Assembly: GCA_022264855.1 (NCBI GenBank)
Contig: JABYQU010000003.1
Location: 1-64,000 of the forward strand
Length of the DNA: 64,000 nt
Origin: Lenzites betulinus
Lineage: Eukaryota; Basidiomycota; Agaricomycetes; Polyporales; Polyporaceae
Direction of reading: 5' to 3'
Shown here: one piece after another, positions 10,352-21,608 of the stretch
How positions within the stretch are numbered: position 1 is the stretch's first letter
Layout: every line of letters starts with the position of its first letter
Notes under the pieces: model-generated
The model's input: only the letters and a program-made list of their open reading frames with translations
Told to the model about the DNA's origin: nothing
Databases searched by the model: none
Program-made: the position numbers and the translations under genes

Positions 10352-10540
10352 AACCTCAGCCCGACCTCAGTGCCACCACAGTCAACCACAGCCGGCCACA
10401 GTGCTACAAGCAACATAGAGCTTCCAACACCCAGGTCCAACTCCTGCCATCCCCTTTGCAGGCATCCCATTAACCTACCGCTGCTAGGCTCGTAAACCAG
10501 CCTTTAGTTCTTGCGGAAGATACTCGTTCCTTTAGAATAG

Positions 10541-11737
10541 AGGCTGGACTCTCCGAGGGGGGGGGGTCGCGGGTGACCCCCGTGGGAACGGCGGAGTACG
10601 AACGTGCCGACGGCAGGAACGCCTTCAGAGCTCTTCGTCCCAATCGGGATATGTCGAAGCAGACGCGTTATGTTGTCGTCCTTACCTCATAATCAAGACC
10701 CCGTCGTTACCTTTCAAACAAGCCGACATGCAGTCAGAATGAGAAACAGAATCTGAAGAAGGTCGAAACTATGTAGTAAATGCGCCTCATAGAGCGAGCA
10801 CAATGGGACTTTCGGCCGCGTTCTACGACAGTACGCATATGCTAGGCAGAGAACAGCACGTCGAAAACTATACGGGTTACGTGCATGTATGTGCATAGTA
10901 TACTTGTTTGATATGTGCTGACATTTTTGTGATATAGAATGCGCACCTGCGCAACACGTTCGACAACTTCGCGTTGTCCGCGCTTGCGCCTAGTGTTATC
11001 CCGCGCCGAGCACCCCTCGGCATATATACGCATGGATCTCCGTCCGGGAATGGCCTGTGGCCCTACCCGACGAGCTATGAAAGCTCCCCGCCTTTCTCGA
11101 CCAGCCCACCGTGGACGCCAAGGTTCACTCCGACAGCGACGATGCCCTCAACTCCGGTTCAAGACTCAGCATCATACCCTTACATCTATACTTTAGATTC
11201 TTACTCCTCCGGGACGGAGGGTATGCGGACTCTTTCTACGCCCTTTACGGAGCCTCTGCGACCCGACGTGCCATGCATGCCACACGAAACGCCGCGAGAC
11301 CGCATAGAGCGCGCCATTGTGGACGGGCTCCTCGCTGATATCACCCTCCCGGAGGCCCACGATAACTCTCGTAGCCACTGGCATCGCAGCCTCTCGGAGA
11401 TCAAATCCATGCTTAACCTGAAAGTCGTGCAGCGTTGTGATGGCGCATTTCTCACTTAGGAGGACTTCCAGGTCGGCGACAGAGGTGACGGCGTGGTTTG
11501 CGGGCATGTTCCCGGGCGAGGCGGTTCAGGACAAGGTGCAAACGACATTCTAAGAGTAAGGTAGTCGTTACAGGTAGCGGTACTGTGCCAGTCGAGACTC
11601 GAGAGTGCGCCGCTGCGTCCGAGACGGGCGTGTCTTCACTGGGTCTTCACTAAAGCTGTCAAGAAATGTCAAGACTTTCGAGCTCAGACGTTCCCACGGG
11701 GGTCACCCGCGACCCCCCCCCTCGGAGAGTCCTGCCT
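10541..11737. mobile_element. 1.2-kb element with ~50-bp terminal inverted repeats
   Basis: The left terminus 10541-10590 (AGGCTGGACTCTCCGAG, a run of ten G, TCGCGGGTGACCCCC, GTGGGAACG) is the reverse complement of 11689-11737. The two differ at one base and in the length of the G/C run (10 versus 9). Weak similarity continues a further ~15 bp inward. Flanks have TA-like bases on both sides (TAGA left, TATA right), compatible with a TA target duplication but not proven. The interior carries no transposase. It carries a coding-looking stretch (10940-11459), so the element is a non-autonomous DNA transposon or MITE-like unit that may have captured a gene fragment. Confidence 0.8.
10940..11459 (+). 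CDS. exon-like open frame inside the TIR element, unknown
   Basis: An acceptor-like TAG just before 10939 is followed by a frame reading NAHLRNTFDNFALSALAPSV and then ~150 residues rich in Pro/Ser/Thr, ending SEIKSMLNLKVVQRCDGAFLT. It contains a charged C-terminal part (ETPRDRIERAIVDGLL). No family recognised. No convincing start codon or 5' exon was found, so it looks like a captured terminal exon rather than a complete gene. It could also be a chance open frame. Confidence 0.3.
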
Positions 11738-12032
11738 ATACCGCTGCAGCCAACAACCAGCGCTTAAATATACCATATATGGACAATAAACGCCCAGAGA
11801 AGTTGTGTGTTGTGAGTTGCACTTGGGCGCAGATTAATTGTACAATTCTGCCATCATACATAGGGCCATTCTCATGTCAGATTTGTAACAACATAGCCCT
11901 CGGAATTCTCGCATGCACTTCCCACTTCCAAACGCTCCCCGCGCTCCCAACAATCAACTGCAGATGACTTCCTCAGTGTCTCACCTAGTCGCTCCTTGAT
12001 CTTCTCAATCATATCGCAGCCTGTTAGAGCTC
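11738..12032. other. intergenic, no gene seen
   Basis: Short stretch between the TIR element and the PX-domain relic. It contains AT-rich sequence and no recognisable feature. Confidence 0.4.
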
Positions 12033-12438
12033 ATGTCTTCCTCTCATTCGACCGAGTCTTCCTCCTCGGAACCCGCTCCAGGCCTTCGCGGATCCAAGAA
12101 CGCCAATAACCTCCTCGTTCTGCTTCCGGACAGAATCAACATAGAGGAAGAGGCACAGTTCTAAGACGACATCGTCGATGTGAGCGGTCGCGCACCCTGT
12201 CCAACTTTCCCGATGAGCTCACAGTTGTGCGAGGCAGAGCGCGAGCACCGTCGAGGGCGACTACCCATTCGGCCAGGACGACTCGCCCCCCGGCCGCTCT
12301 CGCCACACTAGGCACAGTCGATCATCTCGCACGACATCTGGCTCGGGGACAACTCGGGCGAGAGACAGGCGTTCGCGCGCAACGTCGAGATCGCGGGCTG
12401 GACGAACATCGGGGACAGGCAGGGCGGCGTGTACGTCG
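12033..12438 (+). pseudogene. PX-domain (Ypt35-like) protein remnant
   Basis: The ATG at 12033 opens a Ser-rich segment (MSSSHSTESSSSEPAPGLRG) with a stop TAA after EEEAQF near 12164. Coding-like sequence resumes in another frame at about 12318-12438 and reads SHDIWLGDNSGERQAFAR and then VEIAGWTNIGDRQGGVYV. The VEI-x-GWT-x-xG...GxYVV pattern marks the first strands of PX domains of the Ypt35 type, which bind phosphoinositides on endosomal or vacuolar membranes. Only the N-terminal strand region survives; a donor-like GTGAGT follows at 12439. The RPF2 relic begins directly after, so the two are fused head-to-tail. Confidence 0.45.
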
Positions 12439-12482
12439 GTGAGTGCCCCAGTGGTTGTCCCCCACCCCCACTGACTCCGTAG

Positions 12483-13738
12483 CGGCCCAGGAAACCAAAG
12501 AATGCGCGGTCCAAGCGGGCGCTGCAGGCCCGCGAGCCGAAGGAGGTCGAGGACCCGCGCACGGCCATCTTCGTCAAGGGAACACACACTGGCGAGAAGG
12601 TCAACGGGGTCATGAAGGAGCTTGTGCGTATTCGTGTGCTCTTCTGTGCGCGACGCCGCTCACCCAGCTTTCCGCGCGCGCAGATGGCGTTGAAGCGGCC
12701 GCATGCGATCTCCTTCTCGAAGAAAAACACAGTGCAGCCGTTCGAAGATGCGTCCTCGCTCGAGTTCTGAGCGCAGAAGAACGACGCGGGCCTCTTCCTC
12801 GTCGGCCAGAGCACGAAGAAGCGGCCGGACGGAATCACGTTCGTGCGCATGTTCGACCACCGGGTGCTGGACATGTGCGAGCTCGGCGTGGACATGTTCA
12901 AGAGCATGGCCGAGTTCAAGGTGTGTCCCCCCGCCTTCTGTCACTCAGTGTTGTTTTAAACGACCTCACGCAGACACCGAAAGCGACGCCGGGCCACAAG
13001 CCGCTACTACACTTTGCGTCGGAGCTGTTCGACAGCCACCCGCGCTTCGTGCAGCTCAAGTCGATGCTCGTCGACTTTTTCGACGGCGAGGTGATCGACT
13101 CGATCTGCCTCGCGGGGCTGGAGCACGTCATCAGCGTGTCGCTCGGGGCGACGCCCGCCGCGCTGAACGCTGCGACGGCGACTCTCGAGGCGACGTCCTC
13201 GAGCACACCCGCGGCGCCCGAGGCGCTGCCGAAAATCCACATACGCGGGTACACGACCCGGCTGCTCGCGTCGCGCTCGCGGGTGCCGCGCGTGGAGCTG
13301 GCGCCGATGGGGCCGTTCATGGATCTGACGCTGAGGCGGCACCAGGCGGCGGACGCGGAGCTGCTGAAGCAGGCGATGCGGCGGCCGAAGCTGCGGAAGG
13401 ACGAGGTGGAGAAGGGGCTGGGGCAGAAGCGCAAGAACCTGGAGGTGGACGACATGCGCGACCTGCGCAGGCGGATCCGCGTCGGGAAGCAGGACCTGGG
13501 CAAGCTGCAGACGCGGAAGATGAAGGGGCTGAAGGCCGGGCGGGACGACACGCTGGTGAAGGGGAACGACGAGGCACCGGACGACCGCGAGGGCGGGTCG
13601 GAGGACGAGGGTGGACAGCGGCCGAAACGACTGGCAGCGGGCATAGCGGTCAGCAGGTGGTCGAGGACGGCGGGCGGGTGGCCGACGTCGGGGGCGGGGC
13701 GAGCGTCGGGGCGGGCGATCAATTTAGTTTACTATTAG
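12483..13738 (+). pseudogene. RPF2: RPF2 (Brix-domain ribosome assembly factor) relic with in-frame stop
   Basis: Three exon-like segments (12483-12623, 12684-12920, 12974-13738) join in phase 0 across GT-AG introns of 60 and 53 bp. Signatures of Rpf2 are clear: KNARSKRALQAREPKEVE, FVKGTHTGEKVNG, FLVGQSTKKRPDG and FVRMFDHRVLDMCELG. Rpf2 works with Rrs1 to load 5S RNP into nucleolar pre-60S particles. A TGA at 12768-12770 (after SSLEF, before AQKND) stands where the family has Trp. The usual short N-terminus before the KPKNAR motif is absent; the segment follows an acceptor-like TAG next to PX-domain sequence instead of its own ATG. The C-terminal tail ends in an atypical extension (RAINLVYY). 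It is most likely a decayed duplicate, since RPF2 is essential in yeast; a sequencing error at one base cannot be excluded. Confidence 0.75.
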
Positions 13739-14028
13739 TAATAGACATTGCGATCATGGGGGTGCTTACCTAATACTAGTCGGCTTTGTTTTCGGGGAGA
13801 GATTCTCGCTCGAGCTGCCCTGATCTGCTCTGCTTGCCCCGCCCCGAGCTCGCTGTCGCTCTCGTCCCCCGCCCTCCCTCTGCCGTCTGTCGCGCTTCCG
13901 TCGACGTCGCCAGAGCTCTTGGCCCCGACTCCCCGCCTACTGCCTGCACACACCGCCCGGCACTGGTCTGCTCGTCCTGAGCGACTGCTTCACGCTCCTT
14001 TCATCGCCTCCTCGCTTTCTTTCTCGCC
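13739..14028. other. promoter/leader region of the Mid2-like gene
   Basis: Strongly CT-rich sequence (many CTCTG/CTCGTCC tracts from 13800 to 14020) directly upstream of the ATG at 14029. Pyrimidine tracts of this kind commonly mark transcription starts in basidiomycetes. Confidence 0.4.
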
Positions 14029-16049
14029 ATGGCCAGTACTTCTGGTTCGTCCTCGCCTCCTCTCTTTCTATGTCGTCCTCGTCGCTCATACTATCTATCT
14101 AATCTCGCCCAGTCATTTTCAGTACCAATTTCTTGGGTATCCCTGTCCCGGTTTCGACCGTCACAGTCGAGTGAGTCCATCTCCATATCTCGCCATCCAC
14201 ATACCCCTACTCAACGTCAATTCTTCGAACAACAGTGCAGCCACTTCCACTAGTGCCTCCACTCCGAGTGCCTCCACTACCACCACCACCACTGCCGCCC
14301 CCACTGACACTGACACTAACACCAATACCGATACCAACACCGACACAAACACCAATACCGCCACCAACACCGACACCAACACGAATACAGACACCAACAC
14401 GGCGACCCTTACTGATACCAACACCAACACTGCAACGAACACCGATACTTCAACTGCAACCGGTACCGATTCTGGCTCAGGGAGTGCCTCTGCTTCCGTC
14501 TCGGCTACCTCGTCTGCCCCTCCCACCTCCACCTCGGCCACGTCCACTGCCCCTCCCACCTCAACCGCAGCTCCTACCGCCAGCGGCTCGACCGTCTTCG
14601 CGACTTCGACTGATGCCGGAGGCCAGGTTGTCACCCACACCTCCGTCGTGTTCGCTACTCCCACCGTCAGCTCCTCCTCCACGGCTAGTCACAGCACTTC
14701 CAAAACGTGAGTCTTCTGTCCCCCTCTGCCTCTGCGCACCCCCGATCATTCATGTCGACACATGGCCTGCCCATGTCACGCCATCTCCTGCCCCATCACG
14801 CGCTTCACAGCTCCCGTTCCCATCGCACACGCATCGCACACGTGAACGAACCCCACTCACCCGCTTCGCAGCTTCTTCCAAAACACTGGCGCGGTCGCCG
14901 GTGTGTTCACAGTCGTCGGTCTTGCTGTGGTCGTCATTATCGTGGCCATCATCACCAACGCGATCCGCCGTCGGCGCGCCAAGAAGCTCGACCGCGAGAT
15001 CGCGGAGGCCGCCGCCGAGGCTGCCCACGCGCCTGCCTTCACTGACGATGACTATTACCCCGACGACCGCCTCGGCGGCAAGGGCGGCAGCCCCGGGGCA
15101 GGCGGCGGCGGCGACCTCCGCTCTCTCACCACCGGCTACTCCGACACCACCCACGGCACGTACGGCCAGCCGCCCATATCCACCGCCGAGAGCTACAACA
15201 TGGCCGAGCTCGGCCCGTACGACTACGCCGGCGCGACCGCGGCTGGCGGTGCGGCCGGCATCGGAGCGATGGGTGTTAACCGTGCGCGCAGCTTGGGTCC
15301 GAACCAGGCGACGACGCCGTACAATGCTTTCGCTGGCCCTCCGCCCAACGCGTACGACAACGGTGGATACGGACAGCCCTACGCGCAGCGCGGTGGTCCC
15401 GAGGTGGATCTCCTCGACGCTGCCGGCCTCACAGGCGGCGCTGCAGCAGGCTACGCTGCCGTCCAGCAGCCGTACGGTGGCCAGCAAAGCGGAAACCTGA
15501 CGCGCAACCCGAGTCTCGGACCGTCTGCCATTACCTCACCCTCCGACCACAGTGCGTACAGCTCGCCGTACGCCCCCAGCCAGGGCGGATATGCGCAGCA
15601 GGACTACAACCCGTACTCGCCCCAGCCCGGGGCGGGTGCTTACAACCCGTACACCCAACCGTCCGCCTACCCTCAACAACCATACGGTGGACCTGCCGCT
15701 GCCCCCGTGCCTGCGCCCAGCCCGCCACGCCCGGTATCGGAGGTCGATCCATACAGCGGCTACGTCGATGAGCCTGCGCAGATGAACGCCCCGGCTGCTA
15801 ACCCTCAGCAGACGATTGAGCCCCGTGTGCCGTCGCCAGGCCCTGGAAGGTTGCTGAGTGGCAACTTTGCGTCACCGCCTGCGAGCTCGGAGGGTCATGA
15901 CCACGAGGACCACTCGCGCATGAGTATCCAAGACGACGACGACTACGGGTATGAGCCTGGACGGCGCGTCCTGAAGGTACGTGCAGGATACAGTCCTGTC
16001 GCGCGTGAGGCATTTGACTGACGTACGTGTTCAGGTCGCCAACGAGTGA
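14029..16049 (+). CDS. Mid2-like single-pass membrane protein, Ser/Thr-rich ectodomain (~554 aa)
   Basis: Model exons 14029-14044, 14113-14170, 14236-14706, 14872-15976 and 16035-16049 join in consistent phase. The ectodomain holds a long Thr-rich stretch with many TDTNTNT-type repeats (about 14290-14460), then Ser/Thr/Ala sequence suited to O-mannosylation. One membrane segment follows (GVFTVVGLAVVVIIVAIITN) with a stop-transfer RRRRAKK and a ~370-residue cytoplasmic tail rich in Gly, Pro, Tyr and Gln. The last exon is tiny and encodes VANE before the stop. The layout matches fungal Mid2/WSC-like wall-stress sensors. The plain frame reading through the last intron would instead end at 16021. 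The first two exons are the weak part of the model, and no clear cleavable signal peptide is visible. Confidence 0.65.
14290..14460 (+). repeat. TDTN-type codon repeat tract
   Basis: Degenerate 6-12 bp repeats of ACC/GAC/AAC codons encode alternating Thr with Asp or Asn in the ectodomain of the Mid2-like protein. Tracts of this kind vary in length between strains. Confidence 0.7.
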
Positions 16050-16805
16050 TGAGTGGACTCCCCACTCACATACACCCGCGTTCCTGCTGTGAATGGTGTG
16101 CGCACTGTGATATGGTGCGCGCCGCTCCTCGCGGAGGCCGGTCGGCCGACAAGAGGGGCGCGTGCGCCGTGTCCGTACGTTTACGTATAGTTGTAGCCCC
16201 CCATCCGCGTCCTGTCGTTGACTCGCCCTCCTCCCCCTTCACGTTGTGTCGCCCCTGATGTCCCTACTGCTATTTATGCCACCCGCCTCCCCTCTCCGCT
16301 CGGGACCCTGCTTGGCCGCGACCGCTCGCTCGCTCCTCTCGGGCGCGCCGGCACTGGACCGGCGTGAGCACGCCCGGGTGGCCGACGGGGCTCGAACACT
16401 TGCTCGGTAGATTATCCTTCACTTACTTAGTAGTCCCCGGGCGCGGGCCTTCCGCTGTTAGCCAGCGCCCGGGGGCGGGACGTTGATGCATCTGTTCGCG
16501 CCGTACGGTTGTGGGAGCGCCGTCCTGCGCGCGGTGCGCGTGTGGATCTGTTTGTTACCGTACGTAGGTGCCGCACAGCTGTATGTTTACCCTTGCTGTA
16601 TCTTGTATCTCTTCCCTTCCGCCGTCTGATAGCGCGTGCGCTGCGTGCCGGGCCGGATCGAGGAGGGTGTGGCGTCCGCATGCACTCGACGCCTATCGCC
16701 ACCTTCCTCTCCTCTCTCCCTCCCCTCTCCTCGACCACGACCACGACGCGCTCCATAACGCGAACACCCCTGACGCTATAACGAACAGACCCATCGCCGC
16801 CGCCG
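16050..16805. other. intergenic, no gene seen
   Basis: 3' flank of the Mid2-like gene and promoter region of URC4. A CT-rich tract at about 16700-16745 precedes the URC4 ATG and is a plausible initiator region. No RNA gene recognised. Confidence 0.45.
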
Positions 16806-18508
16806 ATGAACCCGATCGCACTCGACTCGCCCGCGCAGACCGCCGCGTACCTCCGCACGCTGCCCGCGATCCGCGAGCGCTGCGGGCGCGTGCACGCGCT
16901 CGCGCAGCGGGGCGCGCTCGAGTACTTTGAGTACCACCCCGAGAAGGAGCGCGAGGCCGCCGCGTTCTGCGTCGATATCATCAAGGTACGTACGTGCGCG
17001 AGTCGTGGATCATGCTTGTACCCGCTCACCGATCGCGGGGCGTTGCAGAGGGACTTTGGGACGGACTTTGCATCGGTGGGTCGTCCGTGTGCGCGCGAAT
17101 GGCGGATTACAGGCCTCGTGCTAACGTACCAGTGCGGACGTGCAGATCCCGCCACACGGCCGCTGGCGACACCTCGACGCGGGCCGCCCGCGCGTGCGCC
17201 CGCTCATCGAGCAATGGCGCGCGGCGACGCCCGCCCCGGACGACCGCGAGGTGTGCAGGCGGCTGCTCGACCTGTTCCTCGTGTCGGTGCTGCTGGACGC
17301 GGGCGCGGGGAACGCGTGGACGTACACGGAGGGCGAGGGCCGGCCGGCGTTTTCGCGCTCGGAGGGGCTGGGCGTGGCGAGCGTGAAGATGTTCGAGCGG
17401 GGGTTCTTCTCGGGGGATGCGGGGCAGCCGCACCGGGTTGATGGTGCGTTAGCGATGTCTACGAGTGCGTTGGATGACTGGCTGACCGACCGAGGGCAGC
17501 GGAGGGTCTTGCGAGGGTCACGGTGCCCGAGGTCGCGGCTGCGATGCAGGTGTCGGACGCGAACCCGATGGTGGGCCTCGAGGGCCGCACGTCGCTACTG
17601 ATCAACCTCAGCAAGGCGTTGAAGGCGAACACGACGTACTTCGGCACGTCCGCCCGCCCGGGCGGCCTCGTCGGTGCGTCCCCCTCCCATCTCCTCTCTG
17701 CACTTCGCCACAGAGACACAGCTCACAACCGCGGCCCCACGCAGACTTCCTCGAGGGCGAGGCGCAGGAGGTAAACGGCACGCGCACGGTGCACATCTTC
17801 GCGCTCTGGACGGCGCTCATCGACGGCCTCGCGCCCATCTGGCCCGCGACGCGCACCGCGCTCGGCGGCGTGTCCCTCGGCGACGTCTGGCCGTGCGCCG
17901 CGCTCGCGGCGCACCCGTCGTCTGCGGCCCCGCCGCCGCCGGGCGACGAGCTCGTCCCGTTCCACAAGCTCACGGGGTGGATCACGTACAGCCTCGTCGA
18001 GCCGCTCGAGCAGGTGCTGGGGTGGCGGTTCGAGGGGCTCGAGCACATGACGGGGCTGCCCGAGTACAGGAACGGTGCGTATTTGTGCGGAACTGCTCTG
18101 GAGGTACTTATGGGACCTTGGGCGACAGGCGGGCTGTTGGTCGACACCGGTGTGCTCACGCTGCGTCCGGGCGTGCTCGACGCGACGCTCTTCCCAGACC
18201 CGAGCAGCGGGATCCCGAAGCTCCTCCCGTCGCACCCCGCGATCATCGAATGGCGCGCGATGACCGTCATCGAGCTGTGAGTGTCTTTATGTCTTCTCTG
18301 CACACGGCGCGCGGCTGATAGGTGTGCTAGTGACCGCATCGCGGACGAGATCCGGGCGCAGCTCGGCGGGCTGACGCGCGAGCAGCTCACGCTGGCGCAG
18401 GTGCTCGAGAGCGCGACGTGGAAGGGCGGACGCGAGATCGCGAAGGCGAAGCGGCCTGCGACAGGAGGCCCCCCGATCGACATCCAGAGTGACGGTACGG
18501 TGTTTTGA
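16806..18508 (+). CDS. URC4: URC4-type uracil catabolism protein (DUF1688), 447 aa
   Basis: Seven exons (16806-16985, 17049-17075, 17146-17443, 17500-17673, 17745-18074, 18129-18276, 18322-18508) join in consistent phase to 447 codons. Family features include YLRTLPAIRERC near the N-terminus, FGTDFASIPPHGRWRH across exons 2-3, SVLLDAGAGNAWTY, SEGLGVASVKMF, VSDANPMVGLEGR, HKLTGWITYSLVEPLE and HPAIIEWRAMTV. This is the DUF1688/Urc4 family of the fungal URC pathway, which lets cells use uracil as a nitrogen source; its exact reaction is not settled. Length matches the family. The 27-nt second exon is unusually small but is required for the conserved FGTDFAS motif. It looks intact. Good confidence in family; role taken from yeast work. 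Confidence 0.9.
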
Positions 18509-18656
18509 GTGGTGCGTCGAGGAAAGAAAATATCAGCAGGGAGGATGGTCGCGATCGGACGGACAACGGAATTATCACAGCGTTCCAGATATACAGAGGC
18601 TATTAAATAGTACACGAGAGGTATCGTAGTAGCAAAGCAGGGGATCCGACGAGTGA
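18509..18656. other. convergent intergenic gap
   Basis: A 148-bp gap between the stop of URC4 (plus) and the stop of the sugar symporter (minus), so both 3' ends must terminate here. Confidence 0.5.
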
Positions 18657-21269
18657 CTAGTGACGGCGCAGCTCCCGCGCGAGCCGGAGCGTCAGCACGA
18701 ATGCCACCGCAACGGAGAGTCCTCCGATGCTGTCGGGGTGCACGATGAGAGATACGTCCCTGCATTCCGGGAAAATGAGTGCGTGCTTACCGGTATATAA
18801 CCGCGTACGAGTTTGGGCCCGCGTTACGGTCGATGTCCTCCGCACGCGTGCCCGCGTCCGATAGAGGCTCAGCCACGTCTTCGACGTTGATTGCGGCCTT
18901 CGACGGATCGAGGAGGAGGAAGATCAGCGAGGCGACGCCTGTCATGATAAACTGCGGTATGACCACGAAGATGTTGTGGATACCCTGTGGCCACATACTG
19001 CGTCAGTGCCGGCCTCGATTCCCTGGAGCGCGAATACGCACGATAATGATCCCCGCCTTGGCCGCCAGACCCCCGCGGGGCTTTGTCGTCCCATCCTCAT
19101 CCTCGTCCTGCGCGAGCGAATGCACGTCCAGGTGGCTCGTCCGCGCACTCAGATTCCGCAAGAGGTCCCGTTCGCGGTCGCGTTCAGCCGAGGTCGATCT
19201 GCTCCGCAGCGCCGCGCCACTCCCGCTCTCGTGCACCGGGTCGTCCATCTCGGCGTCGGACGAGAACGACTGCACGTCGTCTTCGACTCTGGGCGTGCGA
19301 ACCCGGCGGTCGTCGTCTTCGTCCTCAACGTCGGACCCGACGAGGAACTGGCGCTCGTAGTCGTCCGCAAGAGCCACGAAGTCGCCCGAGCGCCGGCGTG
19401 TGCGGGTGTCTTCTAGGACGATCGAGCCCGCGTCGTGCTCGGGGCCGTCCTCTGTGAGGATCGCCTCTGCGAGCTGTGTGGGGTCAGCGGCGTCCAGCAG
19501 AACGCACTGCGAAATCAGCCGACGTACGAGTGAGAAGGGGGCCCATTGCGTGATGGACCACGAGAACCCGGTAAGGGCGGTGAAGAACGTCGCACCTGCG
19601 ACACTCGAGTAAAAGCTGTGCGTTCGCCGCACTGTCAATTCTCGCCGCGTTTATGGTGCCGAGCGTGCACTTACAACGTTGCGAACATGCAGCCCGCGAA
19701 CACGAGATGGCCCGCGGCCCACATCGCGGGCAGACCCACCTTGACTCGCTCGAACGCTCGTACCCACACGCTCCCGCCGCCACGGCCGATCGCGCGCCCA
19801 AGCGCGCGGCGGCTTCGCGCGGACTCGGCGACGAAGAACGGGAGGAGGATGTTAGAGGCGAGACTGAGGAGCGCGGAGTAGAAGAGGGCGCGGGTGCCGA
19901 GGCGCGTTGCTTCGGCGTCGAGCGTGGGGTTTTCAGGGGCGAGCGGGGATGCGCGTTTGTGGAGGTCGCCGACGAACGCGCTCGTGTAGAAGAGAACCGG
20001 GAACCAGCCCATCCAGGAGCTGGCGCGGGGGAGGTTAGCGTCGCCGGCGATAGGTTAGACGAATGGCGTACAATAGTTGTATCATACACTGTGCATATAT
20101 GTTAGCATGAGGACGCAGAGGGGATATGTGATTATACACGTACGATCTGGCGTATGACGGGGGGCAGGGTGCGCGCGTTGTCCCAGATGTCTCGGAGTTC
20201 TTTCGTGAAACTCTTCTTCTTCGCGCCTCTAAGCGAAGTGAGAGAAGGAACACGTTATCTAGCTATGAAACACGTACTTGGTAGCAACGACGACCTTTTC
20301 CTTGGTAAAGGTTGCAGTGACAAGATGGGTGGAGAGTAGGAGCAAGGAACCGACGACGGCGAGAACCTCAAGCTCGGTGTCACCGAGGAAAGGAAAGACG
20401 GCAGTCATATCAATATTGCCTCTAGCATACAGTCAGTAACGGAAGAATGAAATGGGTGAGGATATACCGTACATAAAGTATCCAGCAACGCTACCAATGC
20501 CGAGCATGCGGGCAGCCCAGGCGGTCGCATCAGCCTGCTCGGCGGCGGGAAGTGTGTCTACAATGAGTGCGCGGTCTACGGCTTGAACTGGACCGATTAT
20601 GAGCGCGCCATGGATGAAGAATGGGTGAATATTGAACGGACCGGCGTTGATGGAGAAGTCAATGACGAAGAGGGCTAGTATAGCTAACCATATTGTGAGG
20701 CCGTCGTTCTACACCGTGCGGTGAAGTGGAGTACAAGATCAATATTTATGAGACGTACTGCTGAGGAGGGAGCTGGGAGGAAGATGGAGGCCACAGGTCT
20801 TGTGAAGCCAAGGAGGAGCATGGCAGTAGTGCAGATGAGACAGCCGACGACCATGTACGGTCTCCGCCGGCCAAAGCGCGACTTGGAGTTGTCGGCCATC
20901 ACGCCTGGGTACGCGTCAGAATGTATGCGCAGAGATGGGAGATGGAGGCGAGACCTATGAGGGGCTGGACGACGAGACCGGAGATGGGGCCGGCGAGGAA
21001 GACGAGGGAGACGGCGGCCTTGGTGAGCCCGAGGGAGAGGAGGTACGGGGTCGCTGCATACAGTCAGCGCGCGAGCTAAGTGCGCGACGGCGAGGAGACG
21101 TACCGTACGACATTTCGACCGACCAGAAGACCTGGACACCGAGGAGACCCAGGGTGATTGCAGGCAGCTGCGCCCAGCGGGGTCCGAGGATCTTCGCGAC
21201 GCCAGCGAGGTGCGCGCCGTCGCGCGAACCGCCCTCTTCGGCGAGCGGGATGGAGGAGAAGCCGGTCAT
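18657..21269 (-). CDS. SUT-type sucrose/maltose-H+ symporter (MFS, SLC45-like)
   Basis: Multi-exon gene on the minus strand, ATG at 21267-21269 and stop at 18657-18659. Early exons give RWAQLPAITLGLLGVQVFWSVEMSY, then TPYLLSLGLTKAAVSLVFLAGPISGLV, then GVMADNSKSRFGRRRPYM. The D-N-x4-FGRRRP loop is the hallmark of SUT/GPH and SLC45 sugar transporters. Later exons contain further membrane segments, for example YTSAFVGDL, LFYSALLSLASNILLPFF and FVVIPQFIMTGVASLIFLLL. Between late helices there is a long acidic, Ser/Arg-rich cytosolic loop (about 19100-19470, VGSDVEDEDDDRR) that is larger than in plant SUTs. The gene imports disaccharides across the plasma membrane in proton symport, by analogy with fission yeast Sut1. 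Exon borders in the middle (20000-20650) were not all resolved. No lesions noticed. Confidence 0.82.
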
Positions 21270-21608
21270 GGTCGCATGTAGGCCGTCGGGCGTCGTTCAG
21301 CGTAGCGGTGAGCAAGCGTGGAGGAGAGAGAGGTGGCGGACAGCGCCGCCGCGCGCGCGAGTGACAGCCGCGTCGCGCGCAGCATTGCCTATGACGATTG
21401 CCGTCCCCGGGGTCTCCTTCCGCCCCCGCGACACCCCCCTACCGTACTCGAACTCGGCGGGACACAATATTCTGGCCAGCGACCGGGTTACAGTAGTTGT
21501 TAGTTTAATGGTCTACGTGCAGGTACCATGTCTCGCCGTCAATATCACCCGCGTACTTGTATGTCCGACATATTTGTTCGTACTGCCGTGACCGGGCTAT
21601 CATTAGGT
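21270..21608. other. intergenic, promoter of the symporter
   Basis: Region upstream of the symporter ATG and downstream of the cyclase relic. No gene seen. Confidence 0.4.

Noticed and set aside
12443..13738. Single 431-codon frame starting at 12443 as a gene
   Set aside because: Its first ~170 codons are the wrong frame relative to RPF2 and run through introns; only its part after 12974 is real RPF2 coding sequence.
16340..16420. tRNA-like string with a GGCTCGAAC T-loop-like word
   Set aside because: No acceptor stem or anticodon arm could be paired around it.
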